A DNA stretch of 64,000 bases, taken from Candidatus Poribacteria bacterium (lineage in GTDB: Bacteria > Poribacteria > WGA-4E > WGA-3G). The DNA is taken from assembly GCA_022820835.1 (NCBI GenBank), contig JAJEET010000047.1, positions 1 to 64,000 of the forward strand, given 5' to 3'. Under the pieces are notes generated by a model. It saw nothing but the letters and a program-made list of their open reading frames with translations. It did no database searches and was not told the DNA's origin. Each line of letters starts with the position of its first letter. Position 1 is the first letter of the stretch. Both the position numbers and the translations under genes were made by a program. Shown here piece by piece: positions 25,595 through 35,221 of this stretch.

Positions 25595-26872
25595 TCACCT
25601 CGGATCAAGATAGTCGCTGTACCAGAGTCCCCCCAAGGGCAACCCTTCTCCGACCAGATTGTTCACAAGCGGATCTTCACTTGCCCGACGGATTTTGGAA
25701 AAGCCATCTTCACTTTTTTCAAGTATCCAAACCTCTTTTGGGTCTAAGGCATCAACAAAATAGGGTTGGTGCGTTGTAATAAAAACCTGTGATCCACCTT
25801 TGTGTCCGGTAGCGTGTTCACGAAATTCGCTAGCTAACGTCTCTAAGAGCTTATGATACAGACCGTTTTCTGGTTCTTCGATGCAGATAAAAGGAGGCGG
25901 TGTTGGGTCTTCAAGGAGCAGTAGATAGGCGAATACTTTGAGGGTTCCGTCGGACATCTGCTGAGCATAAAATGGATCTTGAAATCCCTTATCGTTAAAT
26001 CTGAGTAGTAATCTACCATCACTGGTTTTTTCGGTGTCGATTTGGTCTATGCCTGGGATTTTATCGGCGATTTTTTTTAGAATCGTTTTGAAGTGCCGGC
26101 GATGTTCACGTTCCATGAATTGTACAACATTGCTGAGATTGTCGCCACGGGTATTGAGGTGTTCTTGGGGACCAGCAAGCGGCAAGCTGCGCGCAGCGTC
26201 TGGTGTAAAGTAACTGAGATACCATCCCTCAATGAATCTGCGAAAAGCGGAGATTCTCGGATGTTGTTTCAAGGCACCAATTGTAGCAATACCAAGTTTA
26301 CGCGGATCATCTAATTCAATAGACTCGGTTTCCCTAGATTCTTTCGCTTTTAGTAATTCCATGAAAAGATCTAAATCCTCAGTTTCTTCATCAATTTGGT
26401 GTCCTGCTTGTTCACCTTTCCATGCCACACCACTGCCATTATTCAGTATTAGAAAAGAGAAGGGCCAACCGCGTTTCTGCCCCTTTCGTCTTTGTCGAAG
26501 ACGTTCCCGAAGGACATAAGGGCGTCCGAATCCGTCTGCTGTAATAGCAATCTGGTATGTAATGGGTCTGGCATTTCCGTGTTCCCTATAGTATACATCA
26601 AATTCAATGGGACCGATCGCGCCGTGCGTTCGCATTCTGTCAATGCCACCACGTCCTCGTGTGTCGCATGCTTCTTCAACATTATTGAAGTTAAGAGCAT
26701 CTGCCAGGAACCCGAAAGCGTCAAATAGAGCACTTTTGCCAACACCATTCTTACCGATGACTGCTGTCATAGGCGTAAGTGCTTCTATTTTCTGTTGGTT
26801 CCACAAGCGACCAAGTGTCACATCCTTGAGAACCCCGAAATTTCTTACTCTAAAACCTTCTAACCTCGCCAT
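25595..26872 (-). CDS. AAA_21/SMC-like ATPase of a probable defence pair
   Basis: A 425-residue ABC/SMC-type ATPase. FRVRNFGVLKDVTLG is the typical first strand, GKNGVGKS (residues 40-47) is Walker A, QMSDGTLKVFAYLLLLEDP is the signature motif, FICIEEPENGLYH is Walker B with catalytic Glu, and VFITTHQPYFVD is the switch His. The middle is a helical insertion without a zinc hook. Similar ATPases pair with TOPRIM partners in PARIS, AbiL and OLD-like anti-phage systems. Here the partner is a DUF4276 gene three bases downstream. RBS AAGGAAAA. Confidence 0.85.
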   Translation of the reverse strand: MARLEGFRVRNFGVLKDVTLGRLWNQQKIEALTPMTAVIGKNGVGKSALFDAFGFLADALNFNNVEEACDTRGRGGIDRMRTHGAIGPIEFDVYYREHGNARPITYQIAITADGFGRPYVLRERLRQRRKGQKRGWPFSFLILNNGSGVAWKGEQAGHQIDEETEDLDLFMELLKAKESRETESIELDDPRKLGIATIGALKQHPRISAFRRFIEGWYLSYFTPDAARSLPLAGPQEHLNTRGDNLSNVVQFMEREHRRHFKTILKKIADKIPGIDQIDTEKTSDGRLLLRFNDKGFQDPFYAQQMSDGTLKVFAYLLLLEDPTPPPFICIEEPENGLYHKLLETLASEFREHATGHKGGSQVFITTHQPYFVDALDPKEVWILEKSEDGFSKIRRASEDPLVNNLVGEGLPLGGLWYSDYLDPR

Positions 26873-26940
26873 TTTAAAATTTTCCTTGAAATTATTTCAT
26901 CCCTTGAATACGGACGGTGCTGCATTACAAATCTTTACTA

Positions 26941-26968
26941 ATAATACCACATCTTGCCTATTTTTGAA
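26941..26968 (-). promoter_or_regulatory. Candidate promoter of the ATPase-DUF4276 pair
   Basis: On the minus strand TTCAAA and TATTAT are 16 bases apart, about 70 bases ahead of the ATPase start and back to back with the plus-strand promoter at 27002. Confidence 0.45.
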
Positions 26969-27001
26969 AGTTTATACATCATGAATTCTGAAAACAGGGT
27001 C

Positions 27002-27038
27002 TTGCAAACCTAAAGAATCCATGCTAATATGATAGCAT
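27002..27038 (+). promoter_or_regulatory. Candidate promoter with an inverted repeat over the -10
   Basis: TTGCAA and TAATAT with a 17-base spacer, 55 bases before the next gene. The arms ATGCTA (27021) and TAGCAT (27033) form an inverted repeat covering the -10 box, a plausible operator. Confidence 0.6.
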
Positions 27039-27084
27039 ATCTTAACGTGTATATCAAAACGAATCTTACCAAAAGGACCTATCT

Positions 27085-28026
27085 ATGGCACGAGAATGGC
27101 ATTCTACAGAAGTTGAGATTAACGAAACCGAAGACCTGATTGAGGTGTGCTATGAAAAGGGATGGACAGACGGATTACCTGTCGTTCCACCGACACCGGA
27201 ACGCGTCGAACGCATGCTCAGTGGGACAGACCGGGATCCAGATGAACACATTGCAGCAGTACCACCGAAATGGGGCAGAGCCACCGTCGAGAAGGTGGCA
27301 ATCAACGCCGTTATGGCGGGTTGCAAACCGACGTATCTACCGCTTGTCCTAACCGCTGTTGAGGCGATGACCGCTGAGCAGTTCAACCTCCACGGTGTAC
27401 AAGTCACGACATCCCACGTCGGACCGATGCTTATCGTAAACGGTACTATCCGAAAGACGTTAGACATCAACGACGGGTTCAACCTCTTTGGGCAAGGGTG
27501 GCGTGCAAACGCAACCATCGGTCGTGCGGTGCGGTTCGTATGTACGAATATCGGGGGTGCGTTACCGGGTGAACTCGATCGCGCCGCATTTGGACACGCC
27601 GGAAAATATACATGCTGTATCGCTGAAAAAGAGGAGGCGAGTCCGTGGGAACCTTTACATGTCGATCGCGGGTTTCAAACCGAGGATAGTACCGTCACCG
27701 TTTTCGCCGCTGCCGGTCCACAAACCGTCAACGACCATGGGAGCGACACTGCTGAAGGTATCCTGAATACCATCTCTGCCAACATCGCTGCCCCCGGAAA
27801 CAGCAGCGGAGAAACACTTGTCGTGATAGGTGTTGAACACGCAAAGACGATCTCCGATGACGGCTTCAGCAAGACCGATGTCCGACAATATATCGCTGAT
27901 ACCACAAAACGATACGCCATAAAAGATCTGCTGATGATGGTCGCAGGCGGGCCAGCTGGCAGATGGAGCATCGTTGTTCCGGGTTGGGGTTCGCCGAGTT
28001 CGCAGGCGGTTACAGTGAAGGTATAG
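27085..28026 (+). CDS. Conserved protein with N-terminal GWTDGLPVVPPT signature
   Basis: A 313-residue soluble protein. The first 40 residues carry IEVCYEKGWTDGLPVVPPTPERVERML, a signature I recognise from an uncharacterised family seen in proteobacteria and Poribacteria; I connect it only loosely with neighbours of UGSC-motif redox proteins. Other conserved-looking parts are MAGCKPTYLPLVLTAVEAM, GPMLIVNGTIRK, and ending VVPGWGSPSSQAV. No signal peptide or membrane segment. Function unknown; I do not assign one. It has its own promoter and ribosome binding site (AAAGGACC). Confidence 0.65.
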   Translation: MAREWHSTEVEINETEDLIEVCYEKGWTDGLPVVPPTPERVERMLSGTDRDPDEHIAAVPPKWGRATVEKVAINAVMAGCKPTYLPLVLTAVEAMTAEQFNLHGVQVTTSHVGPMLIVNGTIRKTLDINDGFNLFGQGWRANATIGRAVRFVCTNIGGALPGELDRAAFGHAGKYTCCIAEKEEASPWEPLHVDRGFQTEDSTVTVFAAAGPQTVNDHGSDTAEGILNTISANIAAPGNSSGETLVVIGVEHAKTISDDGFSKTDVRQYIADTTKRYAIKDLLMMVAGGPAGRWSIVVPGWGSPSSQAVTVKV

Positions 28027-28087
28027 ACCGCCTGAAAGTTAAGGTTAAGAGCCTATGATATGCCTTGATTTATTTGCTGAAAATATT

Positions 28088-28116
28088 TTTGCAAATCGTC
28101 AAAAAATGTGGTATCC
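28088..28116 (+). promoter_or_regulatory. Candidate promoter of the CBS-KorAB cluster
   Basis: TTGCAA and TATCCT separated by 17 bases, 65 bases before the first CBS gene. Confidence 0.5.
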
Positions 28117-28181
28117 TTATTAACGATAAGAATAAGAAACTCGAAACTGTTTTTTGACGTTAATTTGAAGGGATAGATGCG

Positions 28182-28619
28182 ATGGATGCCAGAACGTTGT
28201 CTTTACCGATTAGCACCCTTGACTATAAGCAACCTGCCGCCGTGCAAGTTGGTTCTCCTGTCTCTGTTGTCATTGATTTGATGCAGGAAGAGGAGATCGG
28301 ATGTGTTCTCGTCGTTGATGAGGATGAACAACTGGTCGGTATCATCACCGAGCGTGATCTGCTCATTCATTTGAGTGGGCAACGAGCTACACCTTCCGAT
28401 TTTAAGGTCGAACAGGTCATGACACCTGATCCGGAGGTACTACGCGCCAGCGACCCCATTGCCTTCGCTTTAAACCTGATGCATCTTGGGCACTTCCGAC
28501 ACGTTCCGCTCTGCGTCTGGGACGACCAAGACGAAGCATATCCCATCGGATTAATTTCGACCCGCGATATTTTGGAACATATTGCCGTATTTATAGAAAA
28601 TCAGGAACAGGAGGCGTAG
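28182..28619 (+). CDS. CBS-domain-pair protein 1
   Basis: A 145-residue stand-alone Bateman module: two CBS motifs (from VQVGSPVSVVIDLMQEEEIG with VDEDEQLVGIITERDLL, and from QVMTPDPEVLRASDPIAF with PIGLISTRDILEHI). Such pairs sense adenine nucleotides or related ligands. It is followed two bases later by a second CBS-pair gene and then KorAB, so it probably regulates that enzyme or its expression. Confidence 0.88.
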   Translation: MDARTLSLPISTLDYKQPAAVQVGSPVSVVIDLMQEEEIGCVLVVDEDEQLVGIITERDLLIHLSGQRATPSDFKVEQVMTPDPEVLRASDPIAFALNLMHLGHFRHVPLCVWDDQDEAYPIGLISTRDILEHIAVFIENQEQEA

Positions 28620-28621
28620 CT

Positions 28622-29155
28622 GTGCTTTACGATTTAGCGATTGACGAAGAATTAAAACAGATGGACGAAGAAGATGCGTTAAAAGCATGGCGCGCCCATG
28701 AGATTCACGTTTCACTAAAAGATATAATGCGTCCTATTGTCACTATTGACATTAATTGTAGCACAAACGAAGCCATTGATGTACTCCTTACCCATAAAAT
28801 TGGCGCAGCACCGGTCGTCGAAAACGGTTCTCTTCGCGGGATTTTTAGTGAACGAGATGTCCTCTACAAGATCCTCAACAAGCAGGTCGGGGACCTTGAT
28901 GTTGTCAGTGTTAAAGAATTTATGATAGCAGACCCGCAAACAGCACACCCGGAAGATTCCTTGAATACTGCTATTCTCTATATGGCACGCGGTCATTATC
29001 GGCACGTTCCGATCGTTGATACAGAAAACCGTCCGATTGGTATGGTCTCTATCCGTGATGCGATCTCTTATCTCGTTGAGGAATTTCCGAAAGAAGTCCT
29101 AACGCTACCTCCCAGACCCGTTCGTGATGCGTTTAAAGCACGCGAGGGTGCATGA
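28622..29155 (+). CDS. CBS-domain-pair protein 2
   Basis: A 177-residue protein with an N-terminal helical extension (EELKQMDEEDALKAWRAHEI) and two CBS motifs (VTIDINCSTNEAIDVLLTHK with GIFSERDVLYKIL; IADPQTAHPEDSLNTAILYM with RPIGMVSIRDAISYL). GTG start with AGGAGG upstream in the end of the previous gene. The tail after residue 155 is basic and Pro-rich. It may heterodimerise with the preceding CBS protein. Confidence 0.88.
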   Translation: MLYDLAIDEELKQMDEEDALKAWRAHEIHVSLKDIMRPIVTIDINCSTNEAIDVLLTHKIGAAPVVENGSLRGIFSERDVLYKILNKQVGDLDVVSVKEFMIADPQTAHPEDSLNTAILYMARGHYRHVPIVDTENRPIGMVSIRDAISYLVEEFPKEVLTLPPRPVRDAFKAREGA

Positions 29156-29172
29156 ATGGATTTCAGATTTTA

Positions 29173-29199
29173 TAGGCGCGTTCAGAGCGCGCACACCTA
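29173..29199. repeat. Short palindrome, TAGGCG...CACCTA type
   Basis: TAGGCGCG and CGCGCACACCTA pair imperfectly around TTCAGAG in the gap between the CBS and korA genes; relative of the hairpin at 17150. Confidence 0.4.
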
Positions 29200-29223
29200 C
29201 CACACAAAAAGGAAGCAATTGTG

Positions 29224-31077
29224 ATGCGCAAGCCAGTAGAGCAAATCGAGGCAGCGACAATCTTATTTGCTGGCGATTCCGGTGATGGTTCACAGTCCAT
29301 TGGCACACAAATGACAGAAACCACCGCCCTCATTGGGAACGATGTCGCTACCCTCCCGGATTATCCCGCCGAGATTCGCGCACCCGCTGGGTCTTTGGCA
29401 GGTGTATCCGGATTCCAACTCCACTTTTCAAGTGAACAAATTCATACCCCTGGTGATCTCTGTGACGTACTTGTCGTAATGAACCCCGCAGCGTTAAAAG
29501 TCCACCTCCATAAACTTAAACCGAACGGCATTCTTATCGCAAATTCTGATAATTTCGCACGACGCAACCTACGCCTTGCAGGCTATGAAGAAGATCCTCT
29601 CGAAAGCGATGCCCTTACAAAATACCAAGTCTTCCGTGTCGAATTAACGCAGCTCACCCGAAAAGCACTCGAGACAACGGAATTGAGTACGAGCGACATT
29701 GATCGGTGTAAAAACTTTTTCGCTCTCGGTATGATCCTCTGGCTCTACAATCGTCCGATGGAATACACGATGAAGTGGATCAAAGCGAAATTCGCTCGAA
29801 AACCGCAGTACATTGAGCCCAATATCCTCGCGCTTCGCGCGGGGAATGCCTACTGTGATATGACGGAGCAATTTGCCGTCTCTTACGATGTCAAACCGGC
29901 ACCTTTTGAACCCGGCACCTATCGAAACATCGAAGGCAATATGGCAACAGTGCTTGGACTCATCGCCGCATCGCATCAATCTGGTTTACCACTCGTTTAT
30001 GGGAGTTACCCGATAACACCGGCAAGCGACATCCTTCACGGGCTCGCAAAATACCGAAATTTCGGTGTTATCACGATGCAAATGGAGGATGAAATCGCCG
30101 CCGTTGGGGTCGCAATCGGTGCCGCATTTAGCGGCGCACTCGGTGTTACCGGCAGTAGTGGACCCGGACTCGCGCTTAAAGCCGAGGCGATTAACCTCGC
30201 GATGATTGCCGAACTCCCGATTGTGGTATGCAATATCCAACGGGCAGGTCCCTCAACAGGGATGCCGACAAAGACGGAACAGTCCGACCTGCTGCAGATG
30301 TTTTACGGCAGGAACGGCGAGTCACCTATTCCGATCGTCGCCTCCTCACGTCCCTTCGACTGTTTTGAAGCCGTCTATGAAGCGTGCCGGATCGCAGTGA
30401 AATATAGGACACCGGTAATCTTTTTGTCTGATCTCTATATCGGGATGGGTGCTGAACCGTGGAAAATTCCGGAACTCTCCGAATTACCAGAGATTAAACC
30501 GAATTTCTCAACGAGTGCGGATACCAGTGACGAATTTGAACCGTATCTACGCGATCCAGAGACCCTGGCGCGTCCGTGGGCTAAACCGGGAACACTCGGT
30601 TTAGAGCACCGCATCGGTGGATTGGAGAAATCTGATGTGACCGGACACGTCAGCTACGACCCCGAGAACCACGAAAAGATGGTAGAAATCCGAGCGGAAA
30701 AGGTGGCACGCATTGCCAACGACATTCCACCGACTGAGATCTTTGGTGCACAGGAGGGCGACATCCTCTTGCTCGGATGGGGCGGTACTTTCGGCGCAAT
30801 CAGAACCGCATCGGAAAATTATGTCGCTGAAGGACTCCCAATCGGGCATGTTCATCTCCGGCACCTCAACCCGTTTCCAAACGATTTAGGCGACATCCTC
30901 AAAAGATTCAAAAAAATCTTAATTCCGGAACTCAATAGTGGGCAACTCCTGCAACTCATCCGTGCCACCTATCTTATTGATGCGATCGGGTTTAACAAAG
31001 TACAGGGACAACCGTTTCATGTTTTTGAGTTGCATGCCAAAATAGACAAAATACTTAAAGAGATAGAACACTTTTAG
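29224..31077 (+). CDS. korA: 2-oxoacid:ferredoxin oxidoreductase subunit alpha (gamma-alpha fusion)
   Basis: A 617-residue KorA-type subunit. Residues 1-200 are the gamma domain (ATILFAGDSGDGSQSIGTQM, DYPAEIRAPAGSLAGVSGFQ), and from about 235 the pyrimidine-binding alpha domain follows (YGSYPITPASDILH, ITMQMEDEIAAVGVAIGAAF, VTGSSGPGLALKAEAINLAM, QRAGPSTGMPTKTEQSD). With KorB it converts 2-oxoglutarate or a similar 2-oxoacid plus CoA to the acyl-CoA and reduced ferredoxin. ATG 29224 is preferred to the adjoining GTG by spacing from AAGGAAG. Confidence 0.92.
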   Translation: MRKPVEQIEAATILFAGDSGDGSQSIGTQMTETTALIGNDVATLPDYPAEIRAPAGSLAGVSGFQLHFSSEQIHTPGDLCDVLVVMNPAALKVHLHKLKPNGILIANSDNFARRNLRLAGYEEDPLESDALTKYQVFRVELTQLTRKALETTELSTSDIDRCKNFFALGMILWLYNRPMEYTMKWIKAKFARKPQYIEPNILALRAGNAYCDMTEQFAVSYDVKPAPFEPGTYRNIEGNMATVLGLIAASHQSGLPLVYGSYPITPASDILHGLAKYRNFGVITMQMEDEIAAVGVAIGAAFSGALGVTGSSGPGLALKAEAINLAMIAELPIVVCNIQRAGPSTGMPTKTEQSDLLQMFYGRNGESPIPIVASSRPFDCFEAVYEACRIAVKYRTPVIFLSDLYIGMGAEPWKIPELSELPEIKPNFSTSADTSDEFEPYLRDPETLARPWAKPGTLGLEHRIGGLEKSDVTGHVSYDPENHEKMVEIRAEKVARIANDIPPTEIFGAQEGDILLLGWGGTFGAIRTASENYVAEGLPIGHVHLRHLNPFPNDLGDILKRFKKILIPELNSGQLLQLIRATYLIDAIGFNKVQGQPFHVFELHAKIDKILKEIEHF

Positions 31078-31104
31078 CCTCAAACGCAAAGGCGGTAACA
31101 CACC

Positions 31105-32154
31105 ATGAAAAGGAAAAGAACTTCACGGATTCCGGTCGGTGCACCGACTCTCACAAGGGACGATTTCAAATCCGACCAAGATGTACGCTGGTGTCCGAGC
31201 TGCGGCGACTATTCTATTCTTGCGCAGACGCAGCGCGTTTTACCTGAACTCGGCATTCCGAAAGAGAATATCGTCTTTATTTCCGGCATCGGGTGTTCAA
31301 GTCGGTTCCCGTACTATATGAACACCTACGGTTTCCACACGATCCACGGTAGAGCACCAACGATCGCCTCCGGTGTAAAGATGGCGAACCCCGATCTCTC
31401 TGTATGGGTTATCACGGGTGACGGTGATGCACTCTCAATTGGCGGTAACCATTTCATCCATCTGATGCGCCGGAATTTCGACATCAACGTGCTCCTGTTC
31501 AACAACCGTGTCTACGGGCTCACAAAGGGACAATATTCACCGACCTCTGAACGAGGCCAGAAAATGTATCAGTCCGCCCCAATCGGCTCATTAGACACAC
31601 CTTTTAACCCGCTCAGCCTCGCACTCGCTTCAGGGGCAACATTCGTTGCGCGGTCAGTAGACGTTCACGCCGATCATTTGCGTCCGATGCTCAAGGCTGC
31701 CTTTGAGCATAAAGGTACCTCTTTCATTGAGATCTACCAAAATTGCCATATCTTTAACGATGAAACCTTTATACTACAGAGAAAAAAAGAGCATAAGACG
31801 GATCATACGGTGCTTCTCGAACACGGTGAACCCCTCGTTTTCGGGGCAGAACACGATAAAGGTATCCGACTTAACGGTTTCCAACCTGAAGTCGTTGACC
31901 TCACGGATGGCGAGCACACTATTGACGACCTCATCGTTCATGATCAGCACGCCGAAGACACCACTTTAGCGAATTTCCTTGCAGGGATGAGCGATACGCC
32001 TGACATGCCACATCCGATGGGCATCTTCCGAAGCGTCCAGCACCCGTGCTACGAAAACCTGATGACCAACCAGATCCGCACCGCAACAGAACGGATGGGC
32101 GAAGGCGACCTCAACGCGCTCCTTCACGACGGTGAAACGTGGATGGTGTCATAA
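31105..32154 (+). CDS. korB: 2-oxoacid:ferredoxin oxidoreductase subunit beta
   Basis: A 349-residue thiamine-diphosphate subunit. The N-terminus has WCPSCGDYSILAQ, the family's Cys pair, followed by GIGCSSRFPYYMNTYGFHTIHGR; the TPP/Mg site is GDGDALSIGGNHFIHLMRRN with NNRVYGLTKGQYSPTS. It lacks its own 2x[4Fe-4S] ferredoxin domain, normal for KorB-type enzymes. The last 60 residues (from EDTTLANFLAG) are a family tail. It is 27 bases after korA and clearly cotranscribed. Confidence 0.92.
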   Translation: MKRKRTSRIPVGAPTLTRDDFKSDQDVRWCPSCGDYSILAQTQRVLPELGIPKENIVFISGIGCSSRFPYYMNTYGFHTIHGRAPTIASGVKMANPDLSVWVITGDGDALSIGGNHFIHLMRRNFDINVLLFNNRVYGLTKGQYSPTSERGQKMYQSAPIGSLDTPFNPLSLALASGATFVARSVDVHADHLRPMLKAAFEHKGTSFIEIYQNCHIFNDETFILQRKKEHKTDHTVLLEHGEPLVFGAEHDKGIRLNGFQPEVVDLTDGEHTIDDLIVHDQHAEDTTLANFLAGMSDTPDMPHPMGIFRSVQHPCYENLMTNQIRTATERMGEGDLNALLHDGETWMVS

Positions 32155-32218
32155 GTATTGTTCGGATATCCGTTTCAACACGGTTATTATAGTGAAACCC
32201 AAAAATAAATAGACATAT

Positions 32219-32277
32219 TCGTAGCATAAACTTTTAGTTTGTGCCAGTCTGAATGCCCTAAATGGGCATTCAGGCTG
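32219..32277. repeat. Paired palindromes after korB
   Basis: GTAGCATAAAC...GTTTGTGC (32221-32244), also seen at 37202-37225, is followed by a 14-bp stem (CAGTCTGAATGCCC with GGGCATTCAGGCTG, one G-T pair, five-base loop; 32245-32277). There is no T-run, so termination is possible but unproven. Confidence 0.6.
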
Positions 32278-32333
32278 TTTGAGAGTGCCCAATTAATTAC
32301 AGGTTTTACTATAAATCTGACAGGAGCCCAACC

Positions 32334-33107
32334 ATGAAGATTTACATTTTGACCGACTTGGAAGGCGTTGCGATGGTATCCCGTTTCAATCAAACCCGTG
32401 AAGAAGGTCCCCTGAAACAGGCAGCCATGAAATTATTGACGCAAGAGGTAAATGCTGCTGTTGATGGCATTCTTGATGTGGATGCCGACGCAGAAATCGT
32501 CGTCTGGGATGGGCACGGATCCGGTGGGATTGATGTCCTTGAATTTCACTCGAAGGCAAAGTTAATCGCACGGGGTCCTATCCGTCCGCCCTACTATCTT
32601 GACGAAGGTTATGACGCGCTCTTTTTCGTCGGACAGCATGCGATGGCAGGCACACTGAACGCACCGTTGAGTCATACCTATTCTTCTTTATCCATCGAAT
32701 ACTACAAACTCAATGGAGAGATGATCGGCGAATTCGGGTGCCGAGCAGCGTTGGCAGGTACTTTCGATGTCCCTACCGTTTTCATCTCTGGCGACGATAA
32801 GGCGATCGCTGAAGCGGAGCAGCTGATTCCTAACATTTATAGCGTTGAAACGAAACAAGGACTCGGACAGGAACTGGCGTTGCATATTTCACCACAACGC
32901 TCGTGCGAACTGATTCGAGAAACATCCGCTGAGGCTTGCCGAAATATCTCCGAGATCGCACCCTTTACAATTGATCCCCCATATACGTTTGAGGTCCGGG
33001 TACTTGAAGGTAAGTCGATTGATGGTTACTTGAGACGTGGTGCAGCGAAAGTCGATGATCGCACCGTCAGTTGGCAGAGCGATGATCTTTGCGCACTGTC
33101 TATTTGA
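32334..33107 (+). CDS. M55 family D-aminopeptidase (DppA-like)
   Basis: A 257-residue M55 metallopeptidase-like protein. Metal-site motifs are the start MKIYILTDLEGVA (Asp and Glu), VWDGHGSGGIDV (Asp-x-His-Gly), and FFVGQHAMAGT with its His. Family members are decameric, zinc-dependent D-amino-acid peptidases. No dipeptide transporter genes are adjacent, so its role (cell-wall or D-peptide scavenging) is inferred. Length is normal. It has GGAG in CAGGAGCCCAACC ahead of the ATG. Confidence 0.86.
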   Translation: MKIYILTDLEGVAMVSRFNQTREEGPLKQAAMKLLTQEVNAAVDGILDVDADAEIVVWDGHGSGGIDVLEFHSKAKLIARGPIRPPYYLDEGYDALFFVGQHAMAGTLNAPLSHTYSSLSIEYYKLNGEMIGEFGCRAALAGTFDVPTVFISGDDKAIAEAEQLIPNIYSVETKQGLGQELALHISPQRSCELIRETSAEACRNISEIAPFTIDPPYTFEVRVLEGKSIDGYLRRGAAKVDDRTVSWQSDDLCALSI

Positions 33108-33191
33108 GTCAGAGAAACACGGTGTTAAACTACCGGAAAATATCGTTGCGCTGCTAACTCCGTAAGCATAAAGAAAACTGAATCGGTTAAT

Positions 33192-33256
33192 AGGACTTAG
33201 TTACCAGTGAAGGCGAGGTTTCAAACCCCGCCTGCAAAGCGGTATGTGTAAGTCCT
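33192..33256. repeat. MITE-like palindromic repeat, AGGACTTA family
   Basis: Ends AGGACTTA and TAAGTCCT are exact inverted repeats, 65 bp apart, with the core GGCGAGGTT-TCA-AACCCCGCC (33212-33232). It lies between the converging M55 and dnaK genes. Confidence 0.7.
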
Positions 33257-33262
33257 AATTCG

Positions 33263-35221
33263 CTACTTCTCCTCTTTCTTTTCTTCCTCGTCAACGACTT
33301 CGTATTCGGCATCAACGACATCGCTATCTACTGCATCAGTTGCCGTATCCGCAGCGGATGGGTCTCCAGCAGCAGCATTAGGATCCACACCTGGATCGGT
33401 TCCTGGATCCGCATCGGCTGTCTGCTGGTACATCTGGGCAGAGACCTCGTGCCAGACCTGCGTTAGTTCATCTGTCGCAGATTGGATTTCGGCGTGGTTG
33501 TCTGCTTCCAACGCCTGCTTGACGCGTCCAACGGCAGCATTCACTTTTTCCTTAGAAGCATCGTCTACCTTATCACCGAATTCGCTGAGGTTTTTCTCAG
33601 TCTCGTAAACGAGGGAATCTGCACGGTTGCGAGTCTCAACTTCTTCGCGTTTCTGCTGATCCTCTTCCGCGTGCGCCTCAGCATCCTTCACCATCTGATC
33701 GATTTCTGCTTCACTCAATCCAGAGGATGCAGTAATCGTAATTTTCTGTTCCTTACTGGTCGCAGTATCCTTAGCAGACACGTTGAGGATACCGTTTGCG
33801 TCGATATCGAAGGTCACCTCAATCTGTGGCACGCCTCTCGGCGCGGGGGGCAGTTCGCCCAATCGGAAACGTCCGATCGTTTTGTTGTAAACCGCCTGTT
33901 CGCGTTCACCTTGAAGCACATGCACATCAACCGCAGTCTGATTATTTTCGGCTGTTGTGAAGATATTAGATTTCTTGGTAGGAATCGTTGTGTTCCTGTC
34001 AATCAACCGAGTGAACATTCCACCGAGCGTTTCAATACCGAGCGAGAGCGGCGTAACATCCAACAATAGGATATCTTTGACTTCTTCATCACCTGCGAGG
34101 ACACCGCCCTGAATAGCGGCACCGATGGCGACGACTTCATCTGGGTTGACCCCTTTGTGTGGCTCTTTACCGAAGAGTTGTTCTACAGCCTCTTGGACTT
34201 TCGGCATACGTGTCTGTCCACCGACGAGGATAACTTCGTCGATGTCGGCCGGTTGCATCTCAGCGTCTGCAAGTGCTTGTCTACACGGCTCAAGCGACCG
34301 TTGTATCAGGCTATCCGTAATCTGCTCCAGTTTTGCGCGGGTGAGCGTCAAGTTAAGGTGCTTCGGACCGCTGGCATCAACAGTAACAAACGGCAAGTTG
34401 ATGTCTGTCTGTAACGTTGTGGAGAGTTCACACTTCGCAGTCTCGGCAGCCTCTTTCAAACGTTGGAGTGCCATCTGATCGTTGCGTAGGTCTATGCCTT
34501 GACTGCTGAGGAATTCTTGTGCCATCCAGTCGATAACAGCCTGATCAAAATCGTCGCCGCCGAGGTGCGTATCACCGTTAGTGCTTTTCACCTCGAAAAC
34601 GCCGTCCCCGATTTCGAGGATAGAGATGTCAAACGTGCCACCCCCGAGATCGTAGACAGCGATTTTCTTATCGCCTTCGCTTTGTAATCCGTAGGCAAGG
34701 GACGCAGCTGTCGGCTCATTGATAATCCGATCGACTTCTAATCCTGCGATCTTTCCTGCATCTGCTGTCGCCTGACGCTGAGAATCGTTAAAGTAGGCAG
34801 GCACAGTGATAACTGCTTTAGTGACTTTCTCTCCGAGATATGCCTCGGCAGTCTCCTTCATTTTCCGCAACACCATCGCGGAGATTTCGGGTGGCGAATA
34901 ATCTTTACCCTCAATATTTACGGCGACATCGCCGTCTTTATCGCCTTTTAATTGATATGGAACACGGGAGGCATCGTCGCCAATCTCATTAAATTTGCGT
35001 CCCATGAACCTTTTAATCGAGAAGATTGTATTTTCAGGGTTTGTGGTAGCCTGTCTTTTAGCAACCAGCCCGACAGGACGTTCGCCTTCTTTCGTAAAAC
35101 CGACGACCGAAGGCGTTGTTCGATTCCCTTCTGCGTTTTCAATTACCTTGGCATCGCCACTTTCCAAAACGGCGACACACGAATTTGTCGTTCCTAAATC
35201 AATTCCGATGACTTTACTCAT
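33263..35221 (-). CDS. dnaK: Molecular chaperone DnaK (Hsp70)
   Basis: A 652-residue Hsp70. The ATPase domain opens [18 protein letters not shown] and contains [20 protein letters not shown] and [21 protein letters not shown]; the linker [14 protein letters not shown] leads into the substrate-binding domain, and the tail is acidic with an EEKKEEK end. It folds and protects proteins with DnaJ and GrpE, neither of which is nearby. I found no CIRCE operator upstream. RBS GGAGAGATGAG. Confidence 0.97.
   Translation of the reverse strand: MSKVIGIDLGTTNSCVAVLESGDAKVIENAEGNRTTPSVVGFTKEGERPVGLVAKRQATTNPENTIFSIKRFMGRKFNEIGDDASRVPYQLKGDKDGDVAVNIEGKDYSPPEISAMVLRKMKETAEAYLGEKVTKAVITVPAYFNDSQRQATADAGKIAGLEVDRIINEPTAASLAYGLQSEGDKKIAVYDLGGGTFDISILEIGDGVFEVKSTNGDTHLGGDDFDQAVIDWMAQEFLSSQGIDLRNDQMALQRLKEAAETAKCELSTTLQTDINLPFVTVDASGPKHLNLTLTRAKLEQITDSLIQRSLEPCRQALADAEMQPADIDEVILVGGQTRMPKVQEAVEQLFGKEPHKGVNPDEVVAIGAAIQGGVLAGDEEVKDILLLDVTPLSLGIETLGGMFTRLIDRNTTIPTKKSNIFTTAENNQTAVDVHVLQGEREQAVYNKTIGRFRLGELPPAPRGVPQIEVTFDIDANGILNVSAKDTATSKEQKITITASSGLSEAEIDQMVKDAEAHAEEDQQKREEVETRNRADSLVYETEKNLSEFGDKVDDASKEKVNAAVGRVKQALEADNHAEIQSATDELTQVWHEVSAQMYQQTADADPGTDPGVDPNAAAGDPSAADTATDAVDSDVVDAEYEVVDEEEKKEEK

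Noticed and set aside
33482..34069. A 195-codon plus-strand ORF
   Set aside because: It is antisense to dnaK, whose motifs are unambiguous.
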